This document shows, piece after piece, positions 1 through 11,833 of a stretch of 64,000 bases of DNA. The position numbers and the translations under genes were made by a program. The notes beneath the pieces are model-generated. The model was not told the origin of the DNA. It did not search any database and saw only the letters and a list, made by a program, of their open reading frames with translations. The first letter of the stretch is position 1; each line of letters begins with the position of its first letter. Origin of the DNA: Zychaea mexicana (taxonomy: Eukaryota > Mucoromycota > Mucoromycetes > Mucorales > Lichtheimiaceae); the NCBI RefSeq assembly GCF_025766255.1, contig NW_026516670.1, positions 186,001 to 250,000 on the forward strand, read 5' to 3'.

Positions 1-178
1 AAGTTTTTTTGCGGATCAGATAGAAGTAATTTGATAGGCAAGAAACCGAGACAAGATGATAGACTGCACCACGATGTAGCACATGTACAATTGTAGTGGG
101 AAGAAAGAAAGGGTGAAAGCGAATAGAGAGGAAAGGGGCTGTTGAGCTTAATAACCACCCATGATGCGGAGAGAGTGT

Positions 179-198
179 TTATAAAAAGAGATATAAGG
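179..198 (+). promoter_or_regulatory. TATA-like element of the GT15 gene
   Basis: An A/T-rich stretch containing TATAAAAA lies about 100 bp before the start codon at 295 and is followed by a CT-rich leader. It is read as the core promoter of the mannosyltransferase gene on position and composition only. Confidence 0.4.
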
Positions 199-294
199 GT
201 CATTATTATTTGAACAAGCTCTTGGCGCGTATGTCTGACTTGAGCTAAACCCAAACCCACACAAATCTTTCCTTTTTACCGTCTTTTCCTCTCA

Positions 295-1835
295 ATGATA
301 TCATCACGGATCGGTCGAACACTTTTAAAAGTAATCATACCAGCATCTCTTATATGCACGCTACTCTTGATTGCACAACAGAATGGTGCCTGGAGTGCGA
401 TCCGGTCAGGCCACCGTAGTACCACTAGCACCGGCGGACAGCTTTACCATCCCAAACCGCATCAAAATGGAACGCGCGAGAATGCCGCTTTTGTCGTACT
501 GGTACGCAACGACGATCTCACCTCTATGCGGGAAACCATGCAACAACTGGAAGATCGGTTTAATCGCAAGTTTGGCTATCCTTGGATCTTTTTAAACAAT
601 GAGCCGTTTGACGAGAAGTTTAAAGAATTCACCAGCGGGTTGGCAACGGGCGATACGTATTACGGCACATTTGATGAAAGCATGTGGGGATATCCAGAGT
701 GGATTGATCAGGATAAGGCGCGTGCTGCACGCGATGATATGGCTGCAAAGGGGATCATCTATGGCGGTAGCGAATCGTATCGACACATGTGCCGGTAATG
801 TATATTGAAGATGCAACGAGGGACATAGAAGCGAGTGTTGCAATTGCATTTACTGACGCAATGCTGCAGATTCCAAAGCGGCTTTTTCTTCCGTCATCCT
901 TTACTTGACGACTTCGACTATTACTGGTATGTAACCGGAACAACAGCACGGAGTGCGTGGCATTGACCAGAATTAATTAAAAGCTGCTAAATCTTGAAAA
1001 AAAAATTCTGCAACAGGCGTGTGGAACCACATGTAAAGTTTACGTGCGACATTGACTACGATCCTTTCACGGTGATGCGCGAGAAACAGTTGAAATACGG
1101 TAATGCCGAGTAAAAAGGATATATGTTCTGGAATCATGGCAAATACTTAATATTTTCTTTGGTAGGTTGGACGATATCGATCAAAGAATACGTAGAAACT
1201 ATCCCGACGCTGTGGGAGACTGTCAAAAACTTTATAAACGAGCATCCTGACCATGTTGTGCCCAAGAATGATCCGGAGAGTTTGCTTGGATGGATCAGTA
1301 ATGACGGTGGCGAGTCGTACAACCTATGCCATTTTTGGAGTAATTTCGAAATTGGCTCGCTGGCATGGTTACGTTCAAAAGAATATCTGGACTACTTTAA
1401 TTATTTGGATCGTGCAGGTGGATTCTTTTATGAACGGTAGGTTTTCTAGAAGACTGCAAAACATTTTTTGCACTATATCTTTTTTCTCACTGATCGCTAT
1501 AATGTCATTCTAGCTGGGGAGATGCACCCGTACACAGCATTGCAGCGGCGCTGATGCTGAAGCAATCGGAAGTGCACTGGTTTTACGATATTGGCTATTT
1601 CCACAACCCATGGTATCAATGCCCTTCCGAGCCTGAATGGCTGCCAGCGGAGAAATGTTCCTGTGACCCTGATAATAGCTTCGGTAAGGCGTAACTTTCT
1701 GTTATTTACAACCAGAGTGCTTATTATCAAGTATTCTTGTTTCTATTAGATAAGCACTGGTACAGCTGCACACCCGAATACCTCAAAGTAACAGGCAAAC
1801 AACGAACCGATTACCTTATCGCCCAACGTAATTAA
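295..1835 (+). CDS. GT15 (Kre2/Mnt1-type) alpha-1,2-mannosyltransferase
   Basis: Predicted type II Golgi mannosyltransferase that adds alpha-1,2-mannose from GDP-mannose to glycoproteins. Exons are 295-794, 870-926, 1017-1099, 1166-1436, 1514-1683 and 1750-1835, giving 388 aa with every junction in phase. Residues about 8-27 form a hydrophobic signal anchor after a short basic N-terminus, followed by a Ser/Thr/Gly-rich stem. The catalytic domain starts near [10 protein letters not shown] and contains [33 protein letters not shown] and [12 protein letters not shown], all hallmarks of the family. The Glu of the SNFEI segment corresponds to the essential acid of Kre2 (family knowledge). Length and motif order match GT15. 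The start is the first ATG after a TATA element and CT-rich leader. Confidence 0.95.
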
Positions 1836-2061
1836 ATACATGCCATATACATAAAATAATAAAGAAATGAACTCATGAGAAAAACAGATCGTACGTGCCC
1901 TCCCTGCATCCCGTGTTCCCCTGCTTTTTGTATTTGCGTATTTGGCCTTCTGCTGCCCGACAAGGCGCAGATAGAATCGTTCTGTTCGCTGTGCAACATA
2001 AACCCTCTAAAACAAGTAATTACATTTCCCTGCTTGCCACGTAACGACACATGGCGACACT

Positions 2062-2099
2062 GTAACATAGCAACCAATGCATCTGTTGTCAATGGCAAC
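2062..2099 (+). promoter_or_regulatory. Candidate RFX (X-box) cluster upstream of RNR2
   Basis: GTTGTCAATGGCAAC at 2085-2099 is a near-palindromic X-box. GTAACATAGCAAC at 2062-2074 is a weaker inverted pair, and further half sites follow to about 2171. RFX-family repressors (Crt1/Rfx1) control ribonucleotide reductase genes in yeasts. The assignment here is by motif only, and the distance to the start codon is about 1.25 kb. Confidence 0.4.
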
Positions 2100-2685
2100 C
2101 AGCCAATTTCGATGTGCATAACAGAATATGTGTACTGTAGCAACCGAACAAGTAAACTGGTCCTAGGTAACGAGAAGACTTGGGGGAAAGTTGAGAACGA
2201 CAGGGAGTTGGCTGGAGGCTATTTTTTCCATTGTTCCACACATCCATTATACAATATTAGCTGTGCAGACATACACGTATACGGAAGGCTCCATCCTTAC
2301 AAGACGACTCTCCATTCGGAACCTCGTTGACTTCTTGAGCTTGCTCCATCTGTCCGCTTCTTTGAATCCAGTGAAAATTGTTCAGCCGGGGCTATTAGAT
2401 CGCGCGGACCACACCACCGAAGACAGCCGCATAAATAAAATCACACAAGCGGGGGTGGAAGCCTTTCAGTTTTTTTTTTTTTTTTGATTCGCGTGATTGC
2501 AAGCCAGGCGCCGATCAGATAAAACTAAACTCACTGTAGTAGCACCGCAAAAAGCACGGCCAAGTCGGATAATTAACGGGCCTTTTGTTCCCATATCGCC
2601 GTTATCGCCGCCATTATGTCTCTGTAATGTCAGAGCATGCAGGATTGTTTTTTCTAAAATGGAACGATGATGATAAAGGTTGTGA

Positions 2686-2701
2686 ACGCGTCTCGACGCG
2701 T
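2686..2701. promoter_or_regulatory. Pair of MCB (ACGCGT) motifs
   Basis: Two exact ACGCGT hexamers at 2686-2691 and 2696-2701 lie one helical turn apart on the intergenic side of RNR2. In ascomycete yeasts, MBF binds such pairs to drive G1/S expression of DNA-synthesis genes. A third ACGCGT lies in RNR2 intron 2 at 3991-3996. Confidence 0.4.
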
Positions 2702-3262
2702 GACGACGTGTCCAACCGCGTATACTGCATATATGCGCGCGTGGTATGTCATTTTGTTATCCCCGCCTCGCGATCTCCAGCTCAAGCACGCTATACAATA
2801 CAAGGATACAATGAAAGAACAAGAACTATTTTTTAGGGAGCTTGTCTTCTTTATTTTGGAGCAGTACATGCTGTGTTGCAAAAACATAGATGCACATCCC
2901 CCATTTCATCCAACATGATAGTATCTCAAGCCAATGCTCGGAAGAAATTTATGCTGTAGTGCCTTTCCTACTCCTTGACGACTCTTTTTTTATGCACTTG
3001 CACTTGGAGAGTATTCGCTAATATAATCTAACATACGAGAACACTTCTTTGATCTCAACTAGAGACTATCCTTCTCTGACACCATAGCTTTTTTTAATTA
3101 GGTGTGAAGCTAAGTCTGCAAATAGTAGTAGAACCAATGGCTTGGCTGCAAGTGGAACGTTTTTTAATTAACGTCGCCACAAAAAAAAAAAGAGGACGGA
3201 CTTGCGTTTGAGCGGGGTCGTACGTGACGACTGAAGGGGACTGACTGTAAGGCTGTAGAAAA

Positions 3263-3270
3263 TATAAAAA
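3263..3270 (+). promoter_or_regulatory. TATA element of RNR2
   Basis: TATAAAAA lies about 85 bp before the ATG at 3352 and is followed by a CT-rich leader, a typical core promoter arrangement in this window. Confidence 0.5.
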
Positions 3271-3351
3271 GAGGGGTGAGTGAACGGTCGCTTCTTTTTC
3301 CAGAACACTTCACTTTCTCTCTTCTTTACATAAAACAAACCACTAAAAACC

Positions 3352-4660
3352 ATGGCCTCCACTGACGTTTCCCAACAACTCTCTGACTTGTCTCTCAAGC
3401 CTGAATCTAAACCCTCCAAGTACAATGAAGATGAGGAAATCCTCAAGGAGAACCCCAGACGCTTCTGTCTGTTCCCAATCAAGTACCATGAGGTAGTTAC
3501 TATACAGTAATAAATGTAACGCTATACATCACAAATATACTTTCCAGACCTGTTTGCTGATCTTCCTTCTGGCTTTTTATTTTGTTGAACAGATTTGGCA
3601 AATGTACAAGAAGGCTGAAGCCTCTTTCTGGACCGCTGAAGAGATTGATCTGTCCAAGGATCAAAACGATTGGGAAAACAAAATGTCTGCCGATGAACGT
3701 TTCTTTATCTCCCGTGTCCTTGCCTTCTTTGCCAGCTCTGATGGCATTGTCAACGAAAACCTAGTTGAACGTTTCTGCAATGAAGTCCAGATCAGTGAAG
3801 CCAAGTGCTTCTATGGTTTCCAAATCATGATTGAAAACGTGCATTCTGAGACTTACAGTTTGCTCATTGACACTTATATCAAGGACAATGCTGAGAAGGA
3901 ATTGCTCTTTGATGCGATCGAAACCAGTAAGTTATACACGTCCCTTTTTCGTTTTTTTTACCTTTTTTTGCGCGTTCAAATTTACGCGGCACGCGTCGTG
4001 CGCGCAACCGCGACAAGTTACTTTGTATCACGAATTATCTGAACTCCGGATTCCTAATCACTCTTCCCCCTCCCCCTTTCTACTATAGTTCCTTGTATCA
4101 AGAAGAAGGCTGATTGGGCATTCCGCTGGATCTCTTCCAACGGCTCCTTTGCTGAACGTCTTGTAGCCTTTGCTGCCGTCGAGGGTATCTTCTTCTCTGG
4201 CTCCTTTGCCTCTATCTTCTGGTTGAAGAAGCGTGGTCTCATGCCCGGTCTCACCTTCAGCAACGAATTGATCTCCAGAGACGAAGGCTTGCACACCGAC
4301 TTTGCCTGCTTGCTCTTCACCCACATCCGCAACCAGCCTTCGCATGAACGCATCCGATTCATCATCACCGAGGCCGTCGGCTTGGAACAGGAATTCTTGA
4401 CCGAAGCCTTGCCTGTGTCATTGATTGGTATGAACGCCAAGCTCATGTGTCAGTACATTGAGTTTGTCGCTGACCGTCTCTTTGTTGCCCTGGGTCTGCC
4501 AAAGCATTACAACTCGACCAACCCCTTCGACTTTATGGACATGATCTCGCTTCAAGGCAAGACCAACTTCTTTGAGAAGCGTGTCTCAGACTACCAACGT
4601 GCTGGCGTCATGTCCAAGGCCCCTGAAGAGAAGCAGTTCACTTTGGACGCAGACTTTTAA
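3352..4660 (+). CDS. RNR2: Ribonucleoside-diphosphate reductase small subunit (class Ia, R2)
   Basis: Small subunit of ribonucleotide reductase. It carries the diiron-tyrosyl radical that the large subunit uses to reduce NDPs to dNDPs for DNA synthesis. Exons are 3352-3492, 3593-3926 and 4089-4660, giving 348 aa with phases matching. The N-terminus contains the family segment [14 protein letters not shown]. Iron ligands and the radical Tyr are seen in [13 protein letters not shown] and in [13 protein letters not shown], where the Tyr of HSETY is the radical site by homology. The second ligand set lies around [14 protein letters not shown]. The protein ends in FTLDADF, the C-terminal tail by which R2 docks on R1. 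The start ATG has a good context (AAACCATGGCC). The second intron contains an ACGCGT motif. Possible cell-cycle and RFX control is noted under the upstream sites. Confidence 0.98.
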
Positions 4661-5098
4661 TACATTCCCCCCACTTACACTTCCATAGTACACTACATAC
4701 AAAAGAAAGAAAAAAAAAAGAAACCATCCCCCTTCGTATATCCTATATTCTCTTCCTTCTCCTACTACACACACACCATTTCTTTCCATGGTATTTTTCC
4801 CTCCTCCCCCACTCATTCTTTAAAGCATTTTTGTACATACATTTATTTTTATTATCAAAGCATTAAACTTATCCGGGTGTTTTGCACCGAAGAATAACGA
4901 GCTCTTGTTTACATATGCTGAAATACGCAGATGACCATGGCGGTGCTGTTGCTTTGTGCGCTTCATAGACATTCTATTTGAAACTATACTCTTGAACGGC
5001 GCTGAAGTAAGTTCTTCCGCGGTAAGATTTTCCCGCTTCTTTGAAAAACTATATAAACAAGGACACATGAGCCCCTGATATCATGGCTTGAGAATAGC

Positions 5099-6158
5099 AT
5101 GTTTACTTGGTACAGTAGAGCACTCTCCCGACGACCTATTCTGGTCCAGTGTATTACCACAGGTATATATATATATACATACATATTGACTAAAAGTTGT
5201 TCCGAGAATAGCTGACTAAATCGTTCTCAACTTATGCTAGCATTCCTGTTTGGCACAGGTAAAATATATGGAGATCCCCTCCGTACGAACATTCACAGCT
5301 AATCGCAGGTCAAACTCACGGGCAGCAAAGAATGACTTACTTGAAACCCACTTTTGAACGATAATAGGTGATGTTATTGCTCAACAAGCGGTCGAAAAAA
5401 GAGGCTTTGAACATCATGAAGTATCGAGAACTTTGCGTATGGCAGGGTTCGGCGGTGCAGTGGCTGGTCCCGTGTTGAGTACTTGGTACCGCTTTATTGA
5501 GCTCAACGTGAAAGGATCAACACCTCTCAATGGTATAGGCCTCTCTTCAAGATGAAACCCAAGATGGATACTAGTCAGGCATGCAATCTCTTATGCTTAT
5601 ATTGATAAATTTGATATAGCTCTTGTAAAGAAGGTAGCAGCGGATCAATTGCTTTGTGCACCTATATTCATCGCAGGTATAATGGAAACAAAAGCATAGC
5701 AGAGTAGTAGTTATCCAACGAGAGACGATCAGTGAGGTTAATCCATACTGTAAACAAATTTCGGTAAATACATCCACTAGGCTTCTTCTCGGCACAAGGT
5801 CTTCTTGAAGGAAAATCCATTGCCCAAATCCAAGAGAAACTAGAAAACGGATATACAACGGCAGTTTTGGCAAACTACAAAGTAAGTATATCTCTAAGCC
5901 TACTACCACATGTCTACATTGCAAAGTCTCTTGCTGACATTATATTGATAGATCTGGCCAGCTGTTCAATTTGTCAACTTTTACTTTACGCCCCTGAATC
6001 ATCGACTCATGGTATCGAACGTTATTTCGCTTGGCTGGAACGCTTATCTTTCTTATATGAACCAGCAATCATCATCAGCCCCTTCTTCTTCTGATGCGCA
6101 TTTAGAAGTGCAGTCGTCGTCTACTGCTCCAGTTGAGGAATTAAAACAAGTTGCTTAG
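5099..6158 (+). CDS. SYM1: Mpv17/PMP22 family membrane protein (Sym1-like)
   Basis: Small integral membrane protein of mitochondria or peroxisomes. Family members (Sym1, Mpv17, PMP22) have four membrane segments and affect metabolite permeability and mtDNA maintenance, but the transported substrate is not settled. Exons are 5099-5162, 5241-5258, 5368-5532, 5620-5676, 5781-5881 and 5952-6158, giving 203 aa. The sequence opens MFTWYSRALSRRPILVQ and carries the family landmarks GDVIAQQAVE, FGGAVAGPVLSTWYRFIE, ADQLLCAPIF, NYKIWPAVQFVNFYFTPLNHR and SLGWNAYLSYMN. A 30-residue Ser/Thr-rich tail extends past the usual C-terminus. The gene lies 438 bp downstream of RNR2 on the same strand. Exon 2 is only 18 bp and is supported by phase and by the conserved LFGTGD segment. 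Confidence 0.93.
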
Positions 6159-9100
6159 GTTCCAATTGATCCATTGAAGAAGCTCGAATATATCTAATAG
6201 TGTAGAAATATCTTTTCCTTCGTGTATATGTGTATATGTAAAATGTAAATAATGAAACCTTCTGAGCGGGTAGTTTCATTTGCTACCCATAACTTATCAG
6301 CCTGAGTGCGTATAGTGAGGAAAAGGAAGTGACCCAAAGTCAAAAGGCAGGCCAAAACAGTAAGCCTCGGTGTGTATTCGAAAACGGGAAGAACCTGCGC
6401 TACCAAGGGTCATCTGGTTGCTAGGCAACAAAAGTGTCGGAGTGCGGAGCGGGCACTACAAAAAAAAAATTTTCCTTGAGAAAAAGATATAAAAGGGCGT
6501 CGTACTTGGGATACGGGAGTGTTTTTCTTTATCCAATCAGTAGGAAACTTATCTGCGAGGATGCTAAGGCATACCTCTCTTATAATTTCTTACATATGAT
6601 GAAAGTATGGGTAGTTTATGATCTCCTGTGATTCTAAAACACCCTGGGACACACACCCTTTCTGATTACAACAAAATATCACACAGGCTGTTTATTCCTG
6701 TTCCATACTCCATTACATGAGAAAAGAAAATGATATAAAAAGTTTATATAGAGACCCCTCGTTGCTGCAGCAAAGTTTTACTCTGTAAAAGAGAACCCTG
6801 TTCTCTCAACACTACAGAGAAAATAAACGTTGTGTATTCAAGTACGCTGTGGTGGCTGCAAGTGTTCGATGGTGGCACTGTATCCGTAATTTCAATCTAT
6901 ATATAAAGTGTTTTGGAGACGAAAATACCCATTGCTGCTCTTGACCCTTTGCCATCTGAAATGTTGGATAATCGGCCACAAACTGCTACCACCATAATTC
7001 ATCAATAATCTGAGAAAGAGAAAAAGGGCAATGAAAACAGTACGAAGCAATAGTCGCCAGTAGAACCAGATACAGGACCTATTCATTGTGATCATCCCAC
7101 CAAATGCGAACGAGAACGACCGACCACAAAGAGTGCTTCCAACATGCCCAATGGAACATTTGCAACACCCGAAATCCGATCTTGGAGGCATGAGACAATG
7201 GCAACGGAGCATGGTCACTGTGAAGGGCGTCGCTTCCCCGTTTGATATAAGTACATTGGTAGCAACAACGTCCGTGGCTCCGTCAGGATATCAAGAACCA
7301 GTGTTCAAACGTTTGATCGTATATAGGAGTCCTAGAGGGAAAGCAAACAACAAATCACTTTGGCCACTTCCAGAGCCAACTGCTAAGAAGCATTCAATGA
7401 AGTGTTAGAATCTTATACTCAGACTTCGGAACAAAACGTCACCCACGGAATCACACTGTCTATACTCAAGACAGACGATCAACCCCATCGCGGCTTACAG
7501 CACTAGCGAAGACAGCTGGTTTAAGAATTAAGGAAAATACAGTGACAAACCAGAGCTTTGGATGCCTAATGTAATCGACAGATTTTTTCTTTTCCTACAA
7601 ATACCATTTCGCAAGGGGGTCCAAGAAAGTTTGAAACAGCTGAGGTTTGACACACAAAATGAAGAGAAAGGTAACAGTGTTATACGCACATTGGGGATAA
7701 GAGAATATGTTGGAAATAATTGAGAAGTTCTAGCCTTGCCAGATGGGCTGGCGAATATTCAACGCAACTAATACAAAATGACTATCTTAAAGAGCCATTG
7801 CTCAAGGATTTTACTGAAGTACCAGACTCAAACGCTGCTTAGCAATGTACTACCCGATGCTCCAGCATTTAGCACTCACTACGGGCGAAAGGTACATAGA
7901 ACACAAGAGGAACATGAGAAGAATACAAAGTGATATTTCAAACTTCTCGACGAGGAGAAATCATCTTCAAAAACTGCCAAAGTTATGCTCTTAACTTTAG
8001 TGGCCGGTGTGGATTCTCTCCAGGCTAATGTTGTCGAGGTTATTTCTGATGTGTAAGAAGTAACTTTGTGTGGAAACACTTTTTTTAAGTATTGAATAAA
8101 AATCGCGTACTTCCCTCCGCTTATGTTTACTGCAGATTAGTGAAATTACTGTTTGATCCATTGCAGACAAGAACACGTTTGAGGAAGTGACCTCACTTTT
8201 TGCGATACCTAGGACTTTGCAAACCTCATAAAACTAAATTTCTCTCGATTGTGCAAAAACCCAAAGGTTATTCGGGAGTTTGCCACTAGTTGGCAGCGGC
8301 AGTGGCAATGAGGAGGTACCATTTTAAGCAATATAGAGTCCCCGATGCTGTCAAAAGGCGCCTCGAAATCAGGCTAGCTACTGTGCCAATTAGGGCTATC
8401 AATCAATCAGTTGCTGCAAATCGGACAGTTGGTATATGCACTAAAGCAGCAATTGGATCTTATAGTTGTCAAATATGCAATCATTGGCTCAGCGGGTTAT
8501 AACCCAAAACAGATCGGTTGAGTCGCTAATCACTGGTACAACCCTTGGCTGCAAGATCTCGATATCGGAAGACACTGCTAAAGACTCCCAACTTACGTGA
8601 GCTAAGATACTTTCACATAGTGGACGAGCACCGGGTGAAGCGGACACGTTCATGTAAGGAATAGGTGAGTGATCTCTGTGAACGTACAATCACGACTGTG
8701 ATTTGTAAAAAATATATAACTTGCTCGTTCTGCTTACACACAAGGCCAACCTGTACAATATGAAACCTTCAAATTCTATCATCGACTAGTTTTCCCTACG
8801 AGCTTTAACCCGCACACAATTGTACACGCGTTATGCGTTGTAATCTTTTGGCTGTCTGGAGGGAGGACGAACATCGGATTCCGTCGCTGTCCCAAGCTCA
8901 TGCAAATTCTCGCCGCGCGTTAGCGTCGCCCTGTCAAACGGTACAAGGTCGTCTGAAAGAAAATCCTTTTGTATTTGAAGGAGCAAGGTTTCCAGAGCAC
9001 CGCCTGATTATTGGGCTATAGCAGTGATGAATTCTGTGAGGACTCCACGCAGGCATGTCAGATGTGCCCCACATACACAGCGTCATCATCAAAAAAATTC

Positions 9101-9653
9101 TTCCGCCACTTCGAAGGTGGCAATAGACCCACCACAGTGGAAAATGCTAAAGCGGAGCAAATCGTTTCGAATGTCTTAAAATGGCATAAGCGCACGCCAG
9201 TCCTGCCTACTGGCTGCTAATCAAAGGAAAGGCTAGTTACTCCTGCAGACAGTCTCCTTGGAACCAACAATCACCACGTCATATCTATATGTTCCCATTA
9301 TTATTGCTCTTCCTCTATCTTTTGATGGGACACGTTGTAGTACAAAACGCATGAAACCCAATTTTGTTTACTTTCCCGCCAAAATAATACTCTATCATAA
9401 TGGTGGCATACAATTTTTTTTTCTTCCTTTTCTTCTTCTCTTTTCCTCTCCACAAACAACAAAAAGTACACCCCAGTTCTCTTACCCCTTCCGCTCCCTT
9501 ATAACCTATATACCCTTTTTCTTTTATCACTACGACTATCACTGCTACCACTACGACTATTACTACTACTACCCATATATTACTTACTAGTACACTACTA
9601 CCCGCCATTTAATTATCACCACTACTATTACCTCCTTCATATCACATGTCTTA
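6159..9653. other. Gene-poor interval with an orphan promoter-like segment and possible decayed coding sequence
   Basis: No complete gene could be supported in these 3.5 kb. An X-box plus TATA arrangement (6417-6495) has no convincing reading frame after it. Fragments near 8.1-8.7 kb read as broken protein-like stretches interrupted by stops. A T-rich and CT-rich stretch before 9654 is probably the leader of the methyltransferase gene. Confidence 0.5.
6417..6495 (+). promoter_or_regulatory. Orphan promoter-like segment (X-box plus TATA)
   Basis: GTTGCTAGGCAAC at 6417-6429 has GTTGC/GCAAC arms like an RFX site. TATAAAAG follows at 6488-6495. Only very short frames lie downstream, so the target, if any, is unknown. 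Confidence 0.3.
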
Positions 9654-11393
9654 ATGGGCAATCAACACTCTCGCTTTGGTCGTCAACGAAGTCCTAGCAC
9701 TGTTACTGACCTATATCCATCGCAGCAATGGCCGTCGACTTCATCTTCTTCAGATAACAATAGCAACAGCAATAACAATTACAAGCGTGAATACCCCTTG
9801 CCATCCGTCGTCGCATCAAGTACAGATGACGGTCATGTCAAGATGCGCAAACAGTCCTCACCGTCACCAGTCGCCTACGACAAGTCGAGCGGTCGTCCAC
9901 GGTTTCGACCACTCCGCGCATTGTCCTCTTTTCGCTTCGACTCACCATCAATAACGTCTCATCCTACTAACAATAATCAACGCAACCGACATCATCATCA
10001 GCATTACAATGAACCATCTTCCGCTATTGCGACCGCTGCTGCAGCTGTTGACGCGCTCGCCGTACCTCCGCCCGTGCATCCACTAGCACCAGTGGCGTCG
10101 CATCATTCCGACTGCAAGCAACATGCGAGCAGCACCCACAGCAATAATACTGTCAGCACCTATAGTCAGCATACGCCACCAGAAACCATTAGCGACATAC
10201 AATACATGTGGATGGCTGGACGGAAATATCATCAGTTACCATCGTCGCCATACATGCTACCATGCGACGATGATGAAGTCGACCGACTCCATCTGTTACA
10301 CTTTATGGTCCGCTTTGCTATTCAAGGGTAAGTTCTCTAATCCTTGCCAAGTTCAAGAACGATCAAAAGAACTCATAATAAGCGTGTTTATAAATGTACT
10401 AGCAATTATCTGGCGCCAGTGAGTGATGTTTTACGGAAGGGCGGACGAGTGTTGGATGTGGGATGCGGCCCTGGATCTTGGAGCATGGAGATCGCAGGCG
10501 AGTACCCCAAGTCCCAAGTGGTGGGAATAGATATCAATCCGATGTTTCCACGAGATATCAAGCCATCCAACTGCACGTTTCATCAGTACAATCTACTCGA
10601 TGGACTTCCATTTGAAGATGCGTCTTTTGATTACATATTCATACGGTATGTTTGTGATACGAGCTCGATCTTACTTTTTTTTTTAGGTTTTGCTTATGTA
10701 CGCGAGATTACACACGAAGAATAAACTCCTGTGTATTATAAACTCAACAACAAAGCCTTACATAATAATCTTATGTGTTAGCTTTATCGGACTCGGTGTG
10801 AGAGCCAAACAATGGCCCATAATACTCGGCGATCTTGCACGATTACTCAAACCAGGAGGATGGATTGAGCTTGCAGAACCAGACACGGAATTGTATCGCG
10901 CAGGACCTAAAACACTCGAGTTGAGCACCAAGTTGAAGCAAGTGATGGAAATGCAGCATATCGACCCACAGATGGGCAGATCTCTGAAGGGGCGACTGGA
11001 AAAGCGTGATGAGTTAACAAACGTGACCACGACCTTTATTTCCTGTCCGGGTGGACAATGGGCGGGCAAGGTAAAGGATTACACAGACACACAGAGGGAG
11101 AGGGAGAGAGAGATTGCAGTGCAAGAGAAAGATAACAAGAGTAAGTAATCTATAATTAATGCCGCGCTTCATGTCATACATAGTTGGGCCAACTGACCTT
11201 GCAGTCATGGCAGGCCTATTACCAGGCACTTGGTCCGCAGATTTGCCATGCACTGGCCATCCCTGCAAAGCAGTATGAAGAGCATCTTAAGGCATGCTTG
11301 AGTGAAGCAAACGAATACAAAACGTTTGAAAATGTTCATTTTGCTTATGCTCAAAAGAAGCCTGCTAGCACCACCACCACCGCTGCTTCGTAA
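9654..11393 (+). CDS. SAM-dependent methyltransferase with long disordered N-terminus
   Basis: Class I (Rossmann-fold) methyltransferase of the broad fungal UbiE/LaeA-like group; substrate unknown. Exons are 9654-10327, 10403-10645, 10782-11070 and 11184-11393, giving 471 aa in consistent phase. Residues 1-190 are rich in Ser, Asn, His and Pro and look disordered. The catalytic core follows: motif I VLDVGCGPGSW binds SAM, VVGIDI is the acidic loop after strand beta2, FDYIFIR is motif II, and LLKPGGWIELAEPD is the post-motif helix/strand typical of this group. The C-terminus (TENVHFAYAQ-like region) ends in a Thr/Ala-rich tail. The gene converges with the minus-strand gene ending at 11834. LaeA-type regulators of development share this layout, but the sequence alone does not show that role here. 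Confidence 0.9.
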
Positions 11394-11833
11394 GAAAAAA
11401 GTCACCACCAGTTTCTTCTTTTATTTCCCCCTTTTCTTGTTGGATTACATATCGCGCTCGGGTTTCTCTTTTCTTTTTCTCATTGTACCATATTGTAGCT
11501 CTCTCTTCCCACCCTTAATGCTAAAAAATGAGCACCATACAACAGCAAACAGCCCAAAAAAAAACCAGCCTCTATATAACAACCACCCCCCCCCACTAAT
11601 TATCTCTTGTACGCTAATGCCAGAACCTCAACTCCTTTTACCCCGTCATTTTTCCGAACCAGCATTTTTTTAAAGCTTCTGCCGTCTTTAAAAGATATGG
11701 GGCTTGGCTTCCCCTCCCCCCTTTTCATTTCTTAATATGACAAACGGCCTAATTAAGAATAACAAAGCAACAGCAAATAGCATCTCTATCCCTTTGTTCT
11801 TGAACTTTAATAGTGCCGCTGTCACTTTTATTA
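11394..11833. other. Convergent intergenic spacer
   Basis: 440 bp between two convergent stop codons, rich in T and C runs with a C homopolymer near 11586. It is probably shared 3' untranslated sequence. No other signal was seen. Confidence 0.5.

Larger units (their letters stand above)
1836..3351. other. Intergenic region holding the probable long upstream region of RNR2
   Basis: No convincing gene. It holds a cluster of RFX-type X-box sequences (2062-2099), a pair of ACGCGT motifs (2686-2701), a T-run at 2469-2485 and the RNR2 TATA element near 3263. An open frame at 1875-2330 has no recognisable family and overlaps the X-box cluster. Confidence 0.6.

Noticed and set aside
1875..2330. Plus-strand frame of 151 codons rich in Cys
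   Set aside because: No family, no promoter, no intron structure, and it overlaps the X-box cluster upstream of RNR2.
6892..7408. Overlapping frames on both strands
   Set aside because: Chance frames covering each other with no recognisable motif.
9315..9608. Minus-strand frame of 97 codons with Val repeats
   Set aside because: Made by simple ACTACT/TACTAC repeats in the leader of the methyltransferase gene.
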